A DNA stretch of 64,000 bases from an uncultured Shewanella sp. (GCF_947495455.1 NZ_CANLZC010000001.1:1-64000), one strand, 5' to 3'. Positions 55,457-64,000 are shown, counted from the first letter of the stretch. Notes: generated by a model not told the origin, from the letters alone. Numbers and translations are program-made.

Positions 55457-57671
55457 CTGGTTTACCCCGAGCGAATTATTGGGTAAACCACATATGCCTA
55501 ATACAGTGCAGGGGGTGCGTTATAAAGCATCAAAAGAAAATTGGAAAAGTAGACAGCGGCAGGGGAAAGGTGGAGGAAAAGAATACTATATAGAATCATT
55601 ACCTGCTGAAACTCAATCATTCATGATTGTTAATTGTACTAATGATATCAATTTAGAAACAAATGTATCAATCGCTCATCTCGTACAAAAAGACGGTGCA
55701 ATTCGAGAGCAAGAAAGAAAAAACGCTTTTGCGGCTAAAACCACGGCTATGCAGCGCTTCATGGGCCTGTCTGAAAGTGTTCAAAACAAGGCTAAAGCTA
55801 AGGAGAAAGTAGTACAGGCTTTAGGCTCTTATTTAATACCTTACGAAGCCGCAGGAAATAAAAAGCTAGGAATTGAGGCATTTATTAATGCTTTTAATCA
55901 TAATGAGTTAAGCAGTGTAGCTGAAATTTATCCGATTATTTCCAAAGTAACTCGCCCTGTTCTTTACCGCTGGCAAGCGGCTTATAAGAAAGAGGGGATC
56001 ATGGGACTGGTTGATAAAAGAAAGAGTCCCAACACCAACAAAATAGACACTCAGCACAGGTTAAATGAGTTTATCAATGCGCTGATCACAGCTAAGCCCC
56101 ATTTATTGAATCAGCCCAAAAAAGTGCGGGAAATGGCGCTAGTCAAGGCGGCTGAATTTAACTGGGAATTGCCCTCTATCGGCTCGTTTAAACGCTGGCT
56201 TGCTCAATATGCGGCTAAAAATGAGGTGGCATTGGCGTATATCACTAATCCGACTCAATACACCGACAAATACAGGCCGCTATTTAGCACTATGTACCCG
56301 CAAGTGGATGGCCCGAACCAAGTTTGGGAGTTTGATTCTACCCCCACCGATGTTGAGTTAAATGTGGATGGTAAGCTCAAACGCCACTGCATTGTGGCGG
56401 CTATCGATGTGTATACCCGTCGCGTGCAGCTGATTGTCTCGCCTGCATCACATAGCGAAGCGATTTGTTTATTGCTGCGTAAGTGCTTGCTTGAGTGGGG
56501 CATTCCCGAAGAGGGGGCCATTATGCGTACGGACAATGGTAGCGATTATGTGTCAAAACGCACCACCACGATTTTTGAGATGCTAGAGCTTAAACAATCG
56601 CGGGCGGCGGCCTTTTCAGGCTGGGAAAAACCTTTTATTGAGCGCTTCTTTGGCACCATGAGCCGCGTATTGATGGAAAAAATGCCCGGTTATATCGGCC
56701 ATAGCGTGAATGATCGTCAGCAAATTGAGGCCATGCACACCTTTGCTATGCGTATTGGTGACGGTAAAAAGCAAGTGCAGGCGGAGCGATTAGGCTTGGC
56801 TCTTACGCCGCACCAGTTACAAGAGGCGCTGAATAATTACCTTGAGTTTGATTATAACCACGTCCCCCACGATAAAAGCAAAAAAACACCTTTTGAGCTG
56901 TATGCAGAAAGTGGCTACAAAAAGCGCGCCATCACTAATGAGCATGTGCTTGATTATCTACTTAATTACATCGGCACCAGCACAGTGGCGCGGGGTGGAG
57001 TTCGGGCAGGCAATGTTAGATATACCGCGCCAGAATTGATGGAAGTCGCCTGGCAGCGTAAAAAAGTGCGCGTCTTTGTGGATCCCAATGATATTGGCCG
57101 CGCCACCTTATACCCCATCGAGGGCTTTGAGACCTATGTTGAAGCGGTAAACCACGAGCTAGTGAATAACGGTATATCCCCAGTGCTATATCGCGAACGT
57201 CGCAAGCAAGCGCAAAAAGACTTGGCCGTCATGCGCAAAACCGCGAAGAAGTTGCAAGAAGAGTTTGGCATTAACAACTTATACGCCGATGAACTGGCGC
57301 AGAAAAAGGCCCTGAACGATAGCTTACGTCATATCGAGCGCCCCGTAGAACATAACAATGCCAGCATCAAAGGGTTAGAGGCGGGCAGCCAGCGTAGGCA
57401 AGACTCATTGAGCGCCAACGAGTTAGCCATGATTGAACGTCAACGCCTTGAAATGGCTGAGCGTAAACAGCGGGCCGCCAAGCATGAAAGCCATATAGTC
57501 CGCACCGATCACGAAAAAGCCATGATGTTAACCAAAGAATCATTAAATCGAACATTAACCCAAACAGAGGAGAAGTGGCTTAAACAATATCGTTTAAACA
57601 ATGTATTACAGAGAAGTCGTCTAGACAGGGTTTTGAAATCGGCAGACTCAGCCCACCGCCAAGTTCGCTGA
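55446..57671 (+). CDS. muA: MuA-type DDE transposase, intact (prophage B)
   Basis: 741 residues. N-terminal Mu-type winged helix (NWFTPSELLGKPHMPNTVQG ... KEYYIESLP, 4-55), end-binding helical domains (about 100-270), DDE core with Asp297 (WEFDSTPTD), Asp363 (MRTDNGSDY) and Glu399 (KPFIERFF), a beta-barrel domain, and a basic C-terminal segment. It joins phage ends to target DNA by replicative transposition. The N-terminal ~200 residues diverge from prophage A whereas the rest is almost identical, marking a recombination boundary near 56040. Confidence 0.95.
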   Translation: MNHNWFTPSELLGKPHMPNTVQGVRYKASKENWKSRQRQGKGGGKEYYIESLPAETQSFMIVNCTNDINLETNVSIAHLVQKDGAIREQERKNAFAAKTTAMQRFMGLSESVQNKAKAKEKVVQALGSYLIPYEAAGNKKLGIEAFINAFNHNELSSVAEIYPIISKVTRPVLYRWQAAYKKEGIMGLVDKRKSPNTNKIDTQHRLNEFINALITAKPHLLNQPKKVREMALVKAAEFNWELPSIGSFKRWLAQYAAKNEVALAYITNPTQYTDKYRPLFSTMYPQVDGPNQVWEFDSTPTDVELNVDGKLKRHCIVAAIDVYTRRVQLIVSPASHSEAICLLLRKCLLEWGIPEEGAIMRTDNGSDYVSKRTTTIFEMLELKQSRAAAFSGWEKPFIERFFGTMSRVLMEKMPGYIGHSVNDRQQIEAMHTFAMRIGDGKKQVQAERLGLALTPHQLQEALNNYLEFDYNHVPHDKSKKTPFELYAESGYKKRAITNEHVLDYLLNYIGTSTVARGGVRAGNVRYTAPELMEVAWQRKKVRVFVDPNDIGRATLYPIEGFETYVEAVNHELVNNGISPVLYRERRKQAQKDLAVMRKTAKKLQEEFGINNLYADELAQKKALNDSLRHIERPVEHNNASIKGLEAGSQRRQDSLSANELAMIERQRLEMAERKQRAAKHESHIVRTDHEKAMMLTKESLNRTLTQTEEKWLKQYRLNNVLQRSRLDRVLKSADSAHRQVR

Positions 57672-57728
57672 GTCCGCCTATCACATTGGGCTATAGACAT
57701 AGCCTTATTCACAACATGAGGGATTATT

Positions 57729-58469
57729 ATGAAATATAAAACCGTAGAAGTAAAAAACGTTTTGCGCACTCAAGACATGTTTTCTAATTTGCTGGGGCGC
57801 AGTCAAATCACTCCAGGGTGCGGCCTGATCCACGGCCCAGCGGGTAACGGTAAAACCACCACAGTAGCCTATATCATTAACCAGTTAACCAGCGGTGGCA
57901 GTTTACCTATTTATGTGCGTTGTTGCGCCACCGACACGCCCAGCTCTTTTCTTGCTCGTGTGGCCAAGGAGCTAGGCAGTGAGCCTTTGTATCCTCTGCG
58001 TAAGTCCGTTGATTTTATTATTAATGTTATGAATGAGCAGCAAATTGCGCTGTTTGTCGATGAAGCGGATCACATTGTCGGCCAAGCCAAAACGATGGAA
58101 ACCATTCGAGATATTTACGACGCCACAGAGCAACCAGTCATTTTAATCGGCATGGAAGAAATTGCCCGCCGTATTAGTCATCGCAAGCAGTTTTTTAATC
58201 GTATCAGTGAGTGGGTAGAGTTTCAGCCCGCCGATGCGGAAGACGTGCACATGTTTGCCACAGAGTTACTGGAAGATGGGATAAGTGTTGGGGAGGATTT
58301 ACTGGACTATATTCGCGTGCGCTCAGGGGGCGAAGTGCGGCGGATATTGATTGCACTGGAGAAAATCGAACGTTTTGCCAAGGTCAATGATCAGCCTTAT
58401 GTGGATAAAGAAATTTGGGGCGATGGGCAGTTGTTTCTTAACCATGGAATACACCAAGGAAAGCGTTAA
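57729..58469 (+). CDS. muB: MuB-type AAA+ ATPase (prophage B)
   Basis: 246 residues with Walker A GPAGNGKTT and Walker B ALFVDEADH, the latter with Ala where prophage A has Val. Only a handful of substitutions separate the two phages (GCG for GGG near residue 30, NVMNEQQ for NTMNELQ, KQFFNR for KQLFNR). Role as for the A copy: target capture and activation of the transposase. Same GAGGGA ribosome site. Confidence 0.92.
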   Translation: MKYKTVEVKNVLRTQDMFSNLLGRSQITPGCGLIHGPAGNGKTTTVAYIINQLTSGGSLPIYVRCCATDTPSSFLARVAKELGSEPLYPLRKSVDFIINVMNEQQIALFVDEADHIVGQAKTMETIRDIYDATEQPVILIGMEEIARRISHRKQFFNRISEWVEFQPADAEDVHMFATELLEDGISVGEDLLDYIRVRSGGEVRRILIALEKIERFAKVNDQPYVDKEIWGDGQLFLNHGIHQGKR

Positions 58470-58498
58470 TTTTATAATAATAAAAGGAATTTTACTTT

Positions 58499-58990
58499 AT
58501 GGGAAACAATATAAATCTGGCTACGGCGTGTGAGGTGCCTACAGCCAAGAATAAAGGGCTAATAGCCAAGAGTAAAGGGCTAACAGCAAAGAATAAAGGG
58601 CTAACAGCCAAGCAAGGTGCAGCTAAGCAGGGAGTCGCTAATAAACACAAGCTACATGTGGTTAAACCTGCTCAACAGAACAGTCAATTACACACAGACA
58701 GGCAGCAAGTCTGGAACGTGTTGCGTATTCATAACAAGGCCAATAAACGCCTCATTATGACCACAACCAGCGTGAAATCAGGCCTCATTTATCGCTATTT
58801 ATTGCAATTGGTTAAGGCGGGCTATTTAAAGACCCTTAATCCGCGCAAAGGGCGACCTAGAGGCCAGTGTATCCACTATCGCTTAATCCGTAATTCTGGC
58901 CGATTAGCGCCCCAAGTGCGTAATAACGGCATATGGGATCAAAATCAGCAAGTCTTTTACCCCTTTAATAATAAGGAAGCCGCGAAATGA
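58499..58990 (+). CDS. early winged-helix-like protein with KNKGLTA repeats (prophage B)
   Basis: 163 residues, five longer than in A because the N-terminal repeat array differs (NKGLIAKSKGLTAKNKGLTA then KQGAAKQGV). The winged-helix core and GxWDQNQQVFYPF end match A. The length difference in the repeats with a conserved core points to replication slippage under relaxed constraint. Paralogue of the left-end gene at 53764. Confidence 0.6.
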   Translation: MGNNINLATACEVPTAKNKGLIAKSKGLTAKNKGLTAKQGAAKQGVANKHKLHVVKPAQQNSQLHTDRQQVWNVLRIHNKANKRLIMTTTSVKSGLIYRYLLQLVKAGYLKTLNPRKGRPRGQCIHYRLIRNSGRLAPQVRNNGIWDQNQQVFYPFNNKEAAK

Positions 58991-59517
58991 CATGGACGAC
59001 AATCTTAAGCCAGCAGGCCAAGGCCCGTGGCCAAGTGGCGGTGGCCAATGAGTTAGGGGTCTCTAAAACTGTGGTGAGTCAGTTGATTAACGGTAAATAC
59101 CCCGGTGATTTAAACCGTATGCAAGCGTTAGTTGAGGGGGCATACATGGCCAAAACCGTATCGTGCCCAATCATGGGGGAGATCCCCTTACATCAATGCG
59201 ATAAACATCAGCGCAATACGCTGACCAGTCATCCAACACGGTTGAAATTATACCGAGCGTGTCGAGGGGGCTGCCCCCATTCGTCTCAGCCTGTCAATCA
59301 GCATTTTAAACCCTTTGAGGCTAAGGCCCAGCAAGCTCAAATGGCTTCAACGTATAAGTTTGAGGCCACTATCGGCAGGCTTGAGCGGCAAGTGCGCAGC
59401 GACGATGGCGGTCTCTCGCAACTCGTCAAGCTGTTAAAAGCCGAGTTGCAAAGCCTGGCTGTGCGTTATAACCGCTTGCTCGCCAAAGAAGAAAAAGGAG
59501 AACACTATGGCCGTTGA
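58987..59517 (+). CDS. early phage HTH/cysteine protein (prophage B)
   Basis: 176 residues, near-copy of 21970 with the same HTH (VAVANELGVSKTVVSQLING) and the four cysteines conserved. Substitutions fall in the linker (MASTYKFEA here, IAPAYQAEA in A). Conservation of all cysteines supports a structural metal site. Confidence 0.65.
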   Translation: MTWTTILSQQAKARGQVAVANELGVSKTVVSQLINGKYPGDLNRMQALVEGAYMAKTVSCPIMGEIPLHQCDKHQRNTLTSHPTRLKLYRACRGGCPHSSQPVNQHFKPFEAKAQQAQMASTYKFEATIGRLERQVRSDDGGLSQLVKLLKAELQSLAVRYNRLLAKEEKGEHYGR

Positions 59518-59725
59518 TACCGAACGGGCGCGCATTGTGGCCGCGCTAGCCCTTAGGGGCATGAAAGTGCTTAGCAGTCATAGCGACAGGGTGATCTGTA
59601 TTGAACACCCCAGCCAAGACTTTATCGATAAGGCGGTGGAAATCACCGAGCGCGACAGCCACGGCTTACGCACGCGTTTAGCGACCCAATTTAACGGCAT
59701 TACAGTTTGCTGGAGTAAATATTGA
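59507..59725 (+). CDS. small early phage protein (prophage B)
   Basis: 72 residues, differing from the protein at 22490 by a single residue (His for Gln in ERDSHGLR). Same overlap with both neighbours. Function unknown. Confidence 0.6.
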   Translation: MAVDTERARIVAALALRGMKVLSSHSDRVICIEHPSQDFIDKAVEITERDSHGLRTRLATQFNGITVCWSKY

Positions 59726-59979
59726 TGGCAAAAATCACTTTAGAAATTAACACGGTATACACCACTGATGGCCCAGCATTAGAAGGGCAAACCGCCTTTG
59801 AGATCAATGAGGAGAGCCAGCGTGAGCTGAGCGATGATATGGCGCTTAAATTGCTCGACATGCTCAATACCATTATTCCGCGCTTAAGTGATGAAATGCT
59901 GGCGCGGGTCAAAAAAGAGTCAGCAAAAGAGCCAGCACAGACACACAATATCGCGCCACCTCGCCCACAACTGCACTGA
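59725..59979 (+). CDS. small early phage protein (prophage B)
   Basis: 84 residues beginning MAKITLEINTVYTTDGPALE. Related to the 22708 protein in the first 60 residues but with a different, Pro/Lys-rich C-terminus (KKESAKEPAQTHNIAPPRPQ). An in-frame TTG one codon earlier is less likely than the ATG overlapping the previous stop. Function unknown. Confidence 0.55.
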   Translation: MAKITLEINTVYTTDGPALEGQTAFEINEESQRELSDDMALKLLDMLNTIIPRLSDEMLARVKKESAKEPAQTHNIAPPRPQLH

Positions 59980-60012
59980 TTTAGCCATAACAAAACCGTT
60001 TAAGGAAAAACA

Positions 60013-60651
60013 ATGAACAACATCGAAAACCAAGCAACACAAGAGACTCAAACCCCCTCAGGCTTTAGAAAGAACGCCCTTGGCCATTTAGTGCCTGAAA
60101 GTCAAATCAAGCCCTTAGAGTTGATCCGCGATGATCTGGTGCACAATATCGTGCAACAAGCGCAGGCCCTGCGTGAGACTATGCAAGGCTTTAAGCAGCA
60201 GGCCCAGCAGCAACTCACCGACTTTGTGGATCTCTCGGCAAGCGAATATGGCGTCAAATATGGTGGCAGTAAGGGCAATGTGGTGCTCACCTCCTTTGAT
60301 GGCCGCTACCAAGTGCGCCGTGCTATTGGTGAGCATCGCGTGTTTGATGAGCGTATTCAGACCGCCAAAGCCTTAATCGATGAGTGTATTCATTCATGGT
60401 CGGGCGGGGCGGATGATAGGCTAATGGCTATGGTAGATCATGCCTTTAGAGTGGATCAACAAGGCCGGATTAATGTCAATCAAGTGCTGAGCCTGCGCCA
60501 ACTGAATATTGATGATGCAAAGTGGTTAACGGCCATGGAGGCCATTGCCGATGCCATTCAGGTAACGGGCACTTGTGAGTATTTGCGCCTTTACGAGCGT
60601 AAAAACAACGGTAAATACCAGCAGCTCCCCCTTGATATCAGCTCACTTTAA
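60013..60651 (+). CDS. DUF3164 family protein (prophage B)
   Basis: 212 residues. From GHLVPESQIKPLEL to the C-terminus it is almost identical to the A protein. The first ~17 residues differ (NNIENQATQETQTPSGFRKN). The gap before it lacks the phased TTTAA triplet seen in A, keeping only one GTTTAAGG near 59998. TTTAAGGAAAAAC holds the ribosome site. Confidence 0.85.
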   Translation: MNNIENQATQETQTPSGFRKNALGHLVPESQIKPLELIRDDLVHNIVQQAQALRETMQGFKQQAQQQLTDFVDLSASEYGVKYGGSKGNVVLTSFDGRYQVRRAIGEHRVFDERIQTAKALIDECIHSWSGGADDRLMAMVDHAFRVDQQGRINVNQVLSLRQLNIDDAKWLTAMEAIADAIQVTGTCEYLRLYERKNNGKYQQLPLDISSL

Positions 60652-60662
60652 GGATGATGACC

Positions 60663-61163
60663 ATGACAATTTCAACTAACGCCAGTATCACAGCCGCTAT
60701 CACTGTCGAGCAGTGGCAACAAATCGAAAAGGAGATGAGCGGCGTGTTTGGCCGCGTCGAGTTCTTATTAAATGGCACAAAAATCAACTTAGAGAAGCAG
60801 TTTATTGCTGAAAATCGCTTAGGTATTTTAGTGTTTATTAACGGTAGTATTAATCACGGCCTTTGTTACGCAGACCCCCTTGATCCCATTGCGCAACAGG
60901 TTTGGCGTAAGCGCAGTAAAGCATTGTACAGTGCTAAGAAAAAAGCGGAATTACTGAAAGGGTTCGGCAAGCGTCGAGCCAAGGAATGGTTTCCTAATAT
61001 CGATAAAAAACGCGAATGGTTGGAGCCGTATTTTCCTCAGTTTGGCTCACTGAAACGTCAGTACAGCAAGCTCGAAGCCCTTACGTTGGTGAGTCTGGGC
61101 TACCAAAGCCAAGGCGCTGACAAACAGACTGACAATAACCAAAAGCCCGCGAGCCATGGCTAA
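60663..61163 (+). CDS. early phage protein (prophage B)
   Basis: 166 residues, counterpart of 23636 with scattered substitutions (AITVEQWQQIEKEM, FGRVEFLLNG). Same AAGGATG ribosome site and competing upstream ATGs. It overlaps the next gene by 8 bp. Function unknown. Confidence 0.6.
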   Translation: MTISTNASITAAITVEQWQQIEKEMSGVFGRVEFLLNGTKINLEKQFIAENRLGILVFINGSINHGLCYADPLDPIAQQVWRKRSKALYSAKKKAELLKGFGKRRAKEWFPNIDKKREWLEPYFPQFGSLKRQYSKLEALTLVSLGYQSQGADKQTDNNQKPASHG

Positions 61164-61482
61164 GTCCGATAAGACTAAGGCCAAGACTAACGCAGAGGGT
61201 GTCAGTCTGACACCCTACGCCGAGGCGTTGATTGATTATGTCAGCGCTTTTTACGGCCAAAATAGCCAGCAAGCCAAAACCATTACCCCAACAGCCCGCC
61301 GCGCATGGGCCATCGATTACTTAAACCGTTATGCGGCCCCAGATTGGCGAATAAGAGGTGGCAAACAAGAGATGGCAAACAAGCGACACACACAAGATAA
61401 GGATAATCAATCATGTCTTACCCGTTCAGTCCCCAAACAGACCCACAAACAGATTCACAAGTTCCCGTTAGAGTCAAAGTGA
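61156..61482 (+). CDS. small basic early protein, intact in prophage B
   Basis: 108 residues: MAKSDKTKAKTNAEGVSLTP, YAEALIDYVSAFYGQNSQQA, then TARRAWAIDYLNRYA and a Lys/Gln-rich tail that runs 70 bp into gemA in another frame. In prophage A the same gene has TAG at codon 16. The conserved part ends near residue 66, so the long tail is probably an accident of a lost stop codon. Function unknown. Confidence 0.6.
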   Translation: MAKSDKTKAKTNAEGVSLTPYAEALIDYVSAFYGQNSQQAKTITPTARRAWAIDYLNRYAAPDWRIRGGKQEMANKRHTQDKDNQSCLTRSVPKQTHKQIHKFPLESK

Positions 61483-61994
61483 AAAACCCCGCCAAGCGGC
61501 GGTTAATCACTTTGATCAACATCGCTAAGCAGCAGTTAAACATCGACGAGTATGTGTACCGCGCTATGCTGAAAAGCTGTGCTGGCAAAGACTCACTTAG
61601 AGCCATGAGCTTGGGCGAGCTAGAACAAGTGCTAACCCACTTTAAACAAAAAGGTTTTACTCCTTATAAAAGCCCGAGTAAACAAACCGCTACAGGGCGT
61701 TTAAGCCCCAAAGGCGGCAAAGCTAAGGTGGCCGAAATCGATAAAATTCGCGCCATTTGGATCACTATGTTTAAACAAAATATCGTCCGCGATGGCAGCG
61801 AAACCGCCCTTGATAGTTATGTGCGCCGCATGAGTGCTCGACTCAACATCACTAACGATATTGCCAAGGGCGTAGACAGTGTGGCTTGGCTTAACCCTGA
61901 GCAAGCCTACAAAGTACTTGAAAGCCTCAAGAATTGGCATAAGCGTGAGCTGTTAAAGCGCGATCAACAAGGAGGTGCTCATGGGTCAAAATAA
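61413..61994 (+). CDS. gemA: GemA-like protein (prophage B)
   Basis: 193 residues. Same domain as 24404 with a shorter, different C-terminus (NWHKRELLKRDQQGGAHGSK). The DUF1018 core (KRRLITLINIAKQQLNIDEY, LDSYVRRMSARLN) is conserved. Ends inside the mor start region, overlapping it by 14 bp. Confidence 0.85.
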   Translation: MSYPFSPQTDPQTDSQVPVRVKVKNPAKRRLITLINIAKQQLNIDEYVYRAMLKSCAGKDSLRAMSLGELEQVLTHFKQKGFTPYKSPSKQTATGRLSPKGGKAKVAEIDKIRAIWITMFKQNIVRDGSETALDSYVRRMSARLNITNDIAKGVDSVAWLNPEQAYKVLESLKNWHKRELLKRDQQGGAHGSK

Positions 61995-62433
61995 CATAGG
62001 GCGCGAGAGTCAAGATAAGCAGTTGGACTTAGTGCCCAGCAGCGCCGAGGAGTTAGAGCAAACTCTAGCCGTATTGCAAAGCCTGACCGAGGATGAGCGT
62101 AAAGATTTTATTCATCGTTGGCCGTCAACACTGCAAAGTCTGTGTGAGCTAATGCGAGTTACATTGGAGGGCTACAAAGTGAATAACGCGTTGATGTTAA
62201 GCGAAGCGCTGGCCACCAGTTTGAGCACTTACTTAGGGGGCCGGGATGTGTATATTCCCAACGGGGAGCGCCTTAAAGATGCCCTGCGGGATATTCAAAT
62301 CTGGCGGGAATTTAAAGGTAATAATTTAGAGTTATTGTCTCGTAGCTATGGCCTCACCGAGCGCCGCGTGAGCCAGATCATCGCCGAGCAGCGAGCCGCG
62401 TTCGTCGCCCGCAAACAACGAAAACTTTTCTAA
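61981..62433 (+). CDS. mor: Mor-type transcription activator (prophage B)
   Basis: 150 residues from ATG 61981 (GGAGGTGCTC upstream gives an excellent ribosome site). From KQLDLVPSSAEELEQ onward it is identical to the A protein, so both phages should use the same middle/late promoter sites. The N-terminus has an extra MGQNNIGRESQ. A GTG two codons upstream is a weaker start. Confidence 0.87.
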   Translation: MGQNNIGRESQDKQLDLVPSSAEELEQTLAVLQSLTEDERKDFIHRWPSTLQSLCELMRVTLEGYKVNNALMLSEALATSLSTYLGGRDVYIPNGERLKDALRDIQIWREFKGNNLELLSRSYGLTERRVSQIIAEQRAAFVARKQRKLF

Positions 62434-62454
62434 GAGAAGCCGTCTGTTTGTTAC

Positions 62455-62493
62455 GCTGTATTTTTGTGCTAATGTTATTCACCTAAATACAGC
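62455..62493 (+). promoter_or_regulatory. inverted repeat upstream of the lysis operon (prophage B)
   Basis: GCTGTATTT (62455-62463) and AAATACAGC (62485-62493), same sequence and 21-bp spacing as at 25766 in A. Sequence identity with A begins just before this repeat, the expected pattern for a conserved activator site. Confidence 0.55.
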
Positions 62494-62515
62494 AAAGCAA
62501 ATGCCAGGACGGCCC

Positions 62516-62830
62516 ATGTCACAGCCCATTCAAACACCACCTGAACAGACTCCCGCTTCATCTCCAACCAATGATGTTACCGCCCTTGACTGTTTTAATT
62601 TTTTAGGTCAGCTCATCGCGATGATGGGCATAGTTATTGCCCTGTTTATGTTCTTTGAACTGGGCTGGGCTGAAGTGCCTAATGAGTATTTATCAGAGCT
62701 GGGGATCATTAAAAAAGAGTTTAATCCGATCATGGCAGCATATAGCGCTGGGATATTGTTAATCAGCCTGTGTTGGTGGGCCTTTGTGCACGTCATAGTG
62801 GCGATGGCACGACGTTTAAACGTGGTTTAA
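62516..62830 (+). CDS. phage inner-membrane protein before lysis genes (prophage B)
   Basis: 104 residues, MSQPIQTPPEQTPASSPTND start, two membrane helices, C-terminal half identical to A (AAYSAGILLISLCWWAFVHV). The N-terminal half and first helix are diverged (FLGQLIAMMGIVIALFMFFE). Diverged exposed part with conserved anchor would fit an exclusion or lysis-timing protein, but that is a guess. Confidence 0.55.
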   Translation: MSQPIQTPPEQTPASSPTNDVTALDCFNFLGQLIAMMGIVIALFMFFELGWAEVPNEYLSELGIIKKEFNPIMAAYSAGILLISLCWWAFVHVIVAMARRLNVV

Positions 62831-62885
62831 CTCTGTTTTAATCTCTCTTTAAACCGCATTTAATCCCAAGTTAAACCCGCTTTAA
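62815..62885. repeat. TTTAA array at 11-bp spacing, prophage B
   Basis: TTTAA at 62815, 62826, 62837, 62848, 62859, 62870 (GTTAA) and 62881, identical to the A array at 26126. Confidence 0.85.
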
Positions 62886-62901
62886 GCCCAGTCTTATGCT
62901 T

Positions 62902-62970
62902 TGACGCGCCAGCGTCATTTTCTCCCAACCTTGAGTGCTGTTTTCAAGGTTGGGAGTCCCGAAACCTTTC
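62902..62970 (+). ncRNA. two-hairpin late leader element, lysis copy of prophage B
   Basis: TGACGC/GCGTCA (62902-62917) and the 13-bp stem CTCCCAACCTTGA with its partner (62922-62956), then GTCCCGAAACCTTTC. Same sequence as in A over the element. 76 nt to the endolysin ATG. Confidence 0.65.
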
Positions 62971-63032
62971 CTATCCATACCCTCTGCTTATTTTTGCATC
63001 ATAGACTCAGCATTCCACATTTGAGTCATTAT

Positions 63033-63578
63033 ATGCATTACGACGAGCAACGCTACGCCCAGCAGTCCCCCTACACGCCTACTATTCCGTCACTAATAAA
63101 CGTTGCGTGCGAGTTTATCGCCGCCGAAGAGGGCTTTCGTGATACCCCCTATCACTGCTCTGAGGGCTATCCAACCATTGGCTATGGTCAGCGCATCGGC
63201 AAGAAAAACCAGTCCTTAACTAACTTTAAATTCACTCTGCCTGAGCCTGCCGCTCGGGCATGGCTTAAACACGGCATTATCCAGCGCCTCAATGAGTTAG
63301 ATAGTTATTCCAGCCTTGCTGCTGTATTCATGGAGCAAAATATCCCTCGCCAAGTTGTGCTGTTATCTATGGCCTATCAGTTAGGCGTCAAAGGCTTGAG
63401 TTTGTTTAAAAATATGCTTGCATCCCTCAGCATTGGCGATTATGTGATGGCCGCCGAGCATGCACTTGATAGCCGCTGGGCCAAGCAAACCCCTGAGCGC
63501 GCACAGCACCACGCGCACATTTTGCAGACTGGCAAGCTTGACGGTACAGGAGGAGTGATGGATGGCCAGAAAAATTAA
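63033..63578 (+). CDS. phage endolysin, GH24 muramidase (prophage B)
   Basis: 181 residues. Glu33-Cys42-Thr48 pattern conserved (EEGFRDTPYHCSEGYPTIGY). About ten substitutions relative to the A copy, none in the catalytic segment (NFKFTLPEPAARAWL here). Peptidoglycan hydrolase released after holin action. Confidence 0.88.
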   Translation: MHYDEQRYAQQSPYTPTIPSLINVACEFIAAEEGFRDTPYHCSEGYPTIGYGQRIGKKNQSLTNFKFTLPEPAARAWLKHGIIQRLNELDSYSSLAAVFMEQNIPRQVVLLSMAYQLGVKGLSLFKNMLASLSIGDYVMAAEHALDSRWAKQTPERAQHHAHILQTGKLDGTGGVMDGQKN

Positions 63579-63825
63579 AAGCCGCGTTTATCGTCAATGC
63601 ATGAAAGACGGACGCCTCGCACGTATTCAGGCTGAATTGACGCGTCTTACTAGGTTAAGAGCGGCTAATCTCGCCCCCTTAGCCGAGCTGATCAAATGTC
63701 CGTTACCACCAAGCTTATACAGCCATCACGCCACGAGGCAAAGCTTTTTTAACAAGGGATGGCACGCCGTCACCTTAGTTGACATTTTAACCGCCGAAAA
63801 GATAACAGGAGATCAAGCATGCTAA
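63562..63825 (+). CDS. small basic phage protein in the lysis module (prophage B)
   Basis: 87 residues, differing from 26873 at four residues. Same ACAGGAGGAG ribosome site and same overlaps with endolysin and holin. Function unknown. Confidence 0.5.
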   Translation: MARKIKSRVYRQCMKDGRLARIQAELTRLTRLRAANLAPLAELIKCPLPPSLYSHHATRQSFFNKGWHAVTLVDILTAEKITGDQAC

Positions 63826-64000
63826 CACTCGCCGCCCTTGCCACCACCCTCATTCAATCTGGCCCCGGGCTTATACGGAGTATCGGTGGCCTGTTTGATG
63901 ATAACACCGCTGCTGTGGCCAACAACGTGGCCGAGCTGACCGAGCGCGTCACCAAAACAAATCACCCACAAATGGAGCTAGAGCAGGCGCTCAAGACCAT
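63819..64000 (+). CDS. phage holin, three-TM family, 5' part (prophage B)
   Basis: The gene starts MLTLAALATTLIQSGPGLIR and is cut by the window end after about 60 codons. It matches the A holin at 27130 except for small changes (SIGGLFDD for SIGDLFDD). The two C-terminal membrane helices lie outside the window. Confidence 0.7.
   Translation, partial: MLTLAALATTLIQSGPGLIRSIGGLFDDNTAAVANNVAELTERVTKTNHPQMELEQALKT

Larger units (their letters stand above)
53505..64000 (+). mobile_element. Mu-like prophage B, left part (continues past the window)
   Basis: Starts at TGTAACCGACCAC, 18 bp after the C terminus, and runs through repressor, ner, intact transposase, MuB, early genes, gemA, mor and the lysis genes to the window end. 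Gene order equals prophage A. The immunity block differs and the moron at 25497 is missing. ACTCT precedes the left end; the matching copy should follow its right end outside the window. Confidence 0.92.

Noticed and set aside
53505..64000. Prophage B as a duplicate of A produced by misassembly
   Set aside because: The immunity block is unrelated, the moron is absent, and substitutions are scattered throughout, so it is a distinct phage.

Overview
The window looks like a gammaproteobacterial chromosome. The host genes (NfsA, YdhF, AzoR, YdcH, ProXWV, a coiled-coil porin) and a secreted avidin of the kind known from Shewanella suggest a Shewanella-like marine Alteromonadales, but nothing seen fixes the genus. 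Bases 1-16466 are ordinary host DNA: the tail of an IS4-type transposase, an aldo/keto reductase and nitroreductase in convergent orientation, a short orphan winged-helix protein, a secreted avidin-like biotin-binding protein, an azoreductase divergent from a LysR regulator, a 263-bp MITE, a small operon (carboxymuconolactone decarboxylase-like, VOC, two YdcZ/DUF606 membrane proteins) followed by a LysR gene, and a minus-strand proX-proW-proV-porin cluster for glycine betaine uptake. The proX-proW gap holds three decayed tandem copies of the start of proW. The remaining ~47.5 kb is transposable-phage DNA. Prophage A (16467-52985, 36.5 kb, close to the size of Mu) has the Mu order: left-end transposase sites, a left-end winged-helix gene, leftward S24-type repressor, ner-like gene, MuA transposase, MuB ATPase, early accessory genes, GemA, Mor, lysis module, Mu-type terminase, portal and head genes. 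These are followed by a siphovirus-type tail (tail tube, frameshifted chaperone, tape measure, DUF2163, peptidase-like protein, a 2404-residue J-type host-specificity protein). It is therefore a Mu-head/long-tail hybrid like the B3/D3112 group rather than a Mu myovirus. Its transposase gene carries a 1-base frameshift and an early small gene carries a nonsense codon, so it may be defective. Prophage A ends at a TGTA...TACA terminus at 52985. The next 501 bp are the right end of another related phage (C remnant, 52986-53486), starting inside the last tail gene. After 18 bp comes the left end of prophage B (53505 to beyond 64000), a close relative with an intact transposase but a different repressor, operator, ner and MuA N-terminus. 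The pair is therefore probably heteroimmune, and the exchanged cassette is sharply bounded. The most unusual signals lie in the phage intergenic DNA. First, a two-hairpin element with compensatory changes sits 71-79 nt upstream of the first gene of each of three late operons, where Mu has Plys, PI and PP; B repeats the lysis copy. Second, arrays of TTTAA recur at exact 11-bp spacing in several gaps. Together these suggest a late-gene control scheme built on RNA structure and phased DNA. That function is inference.
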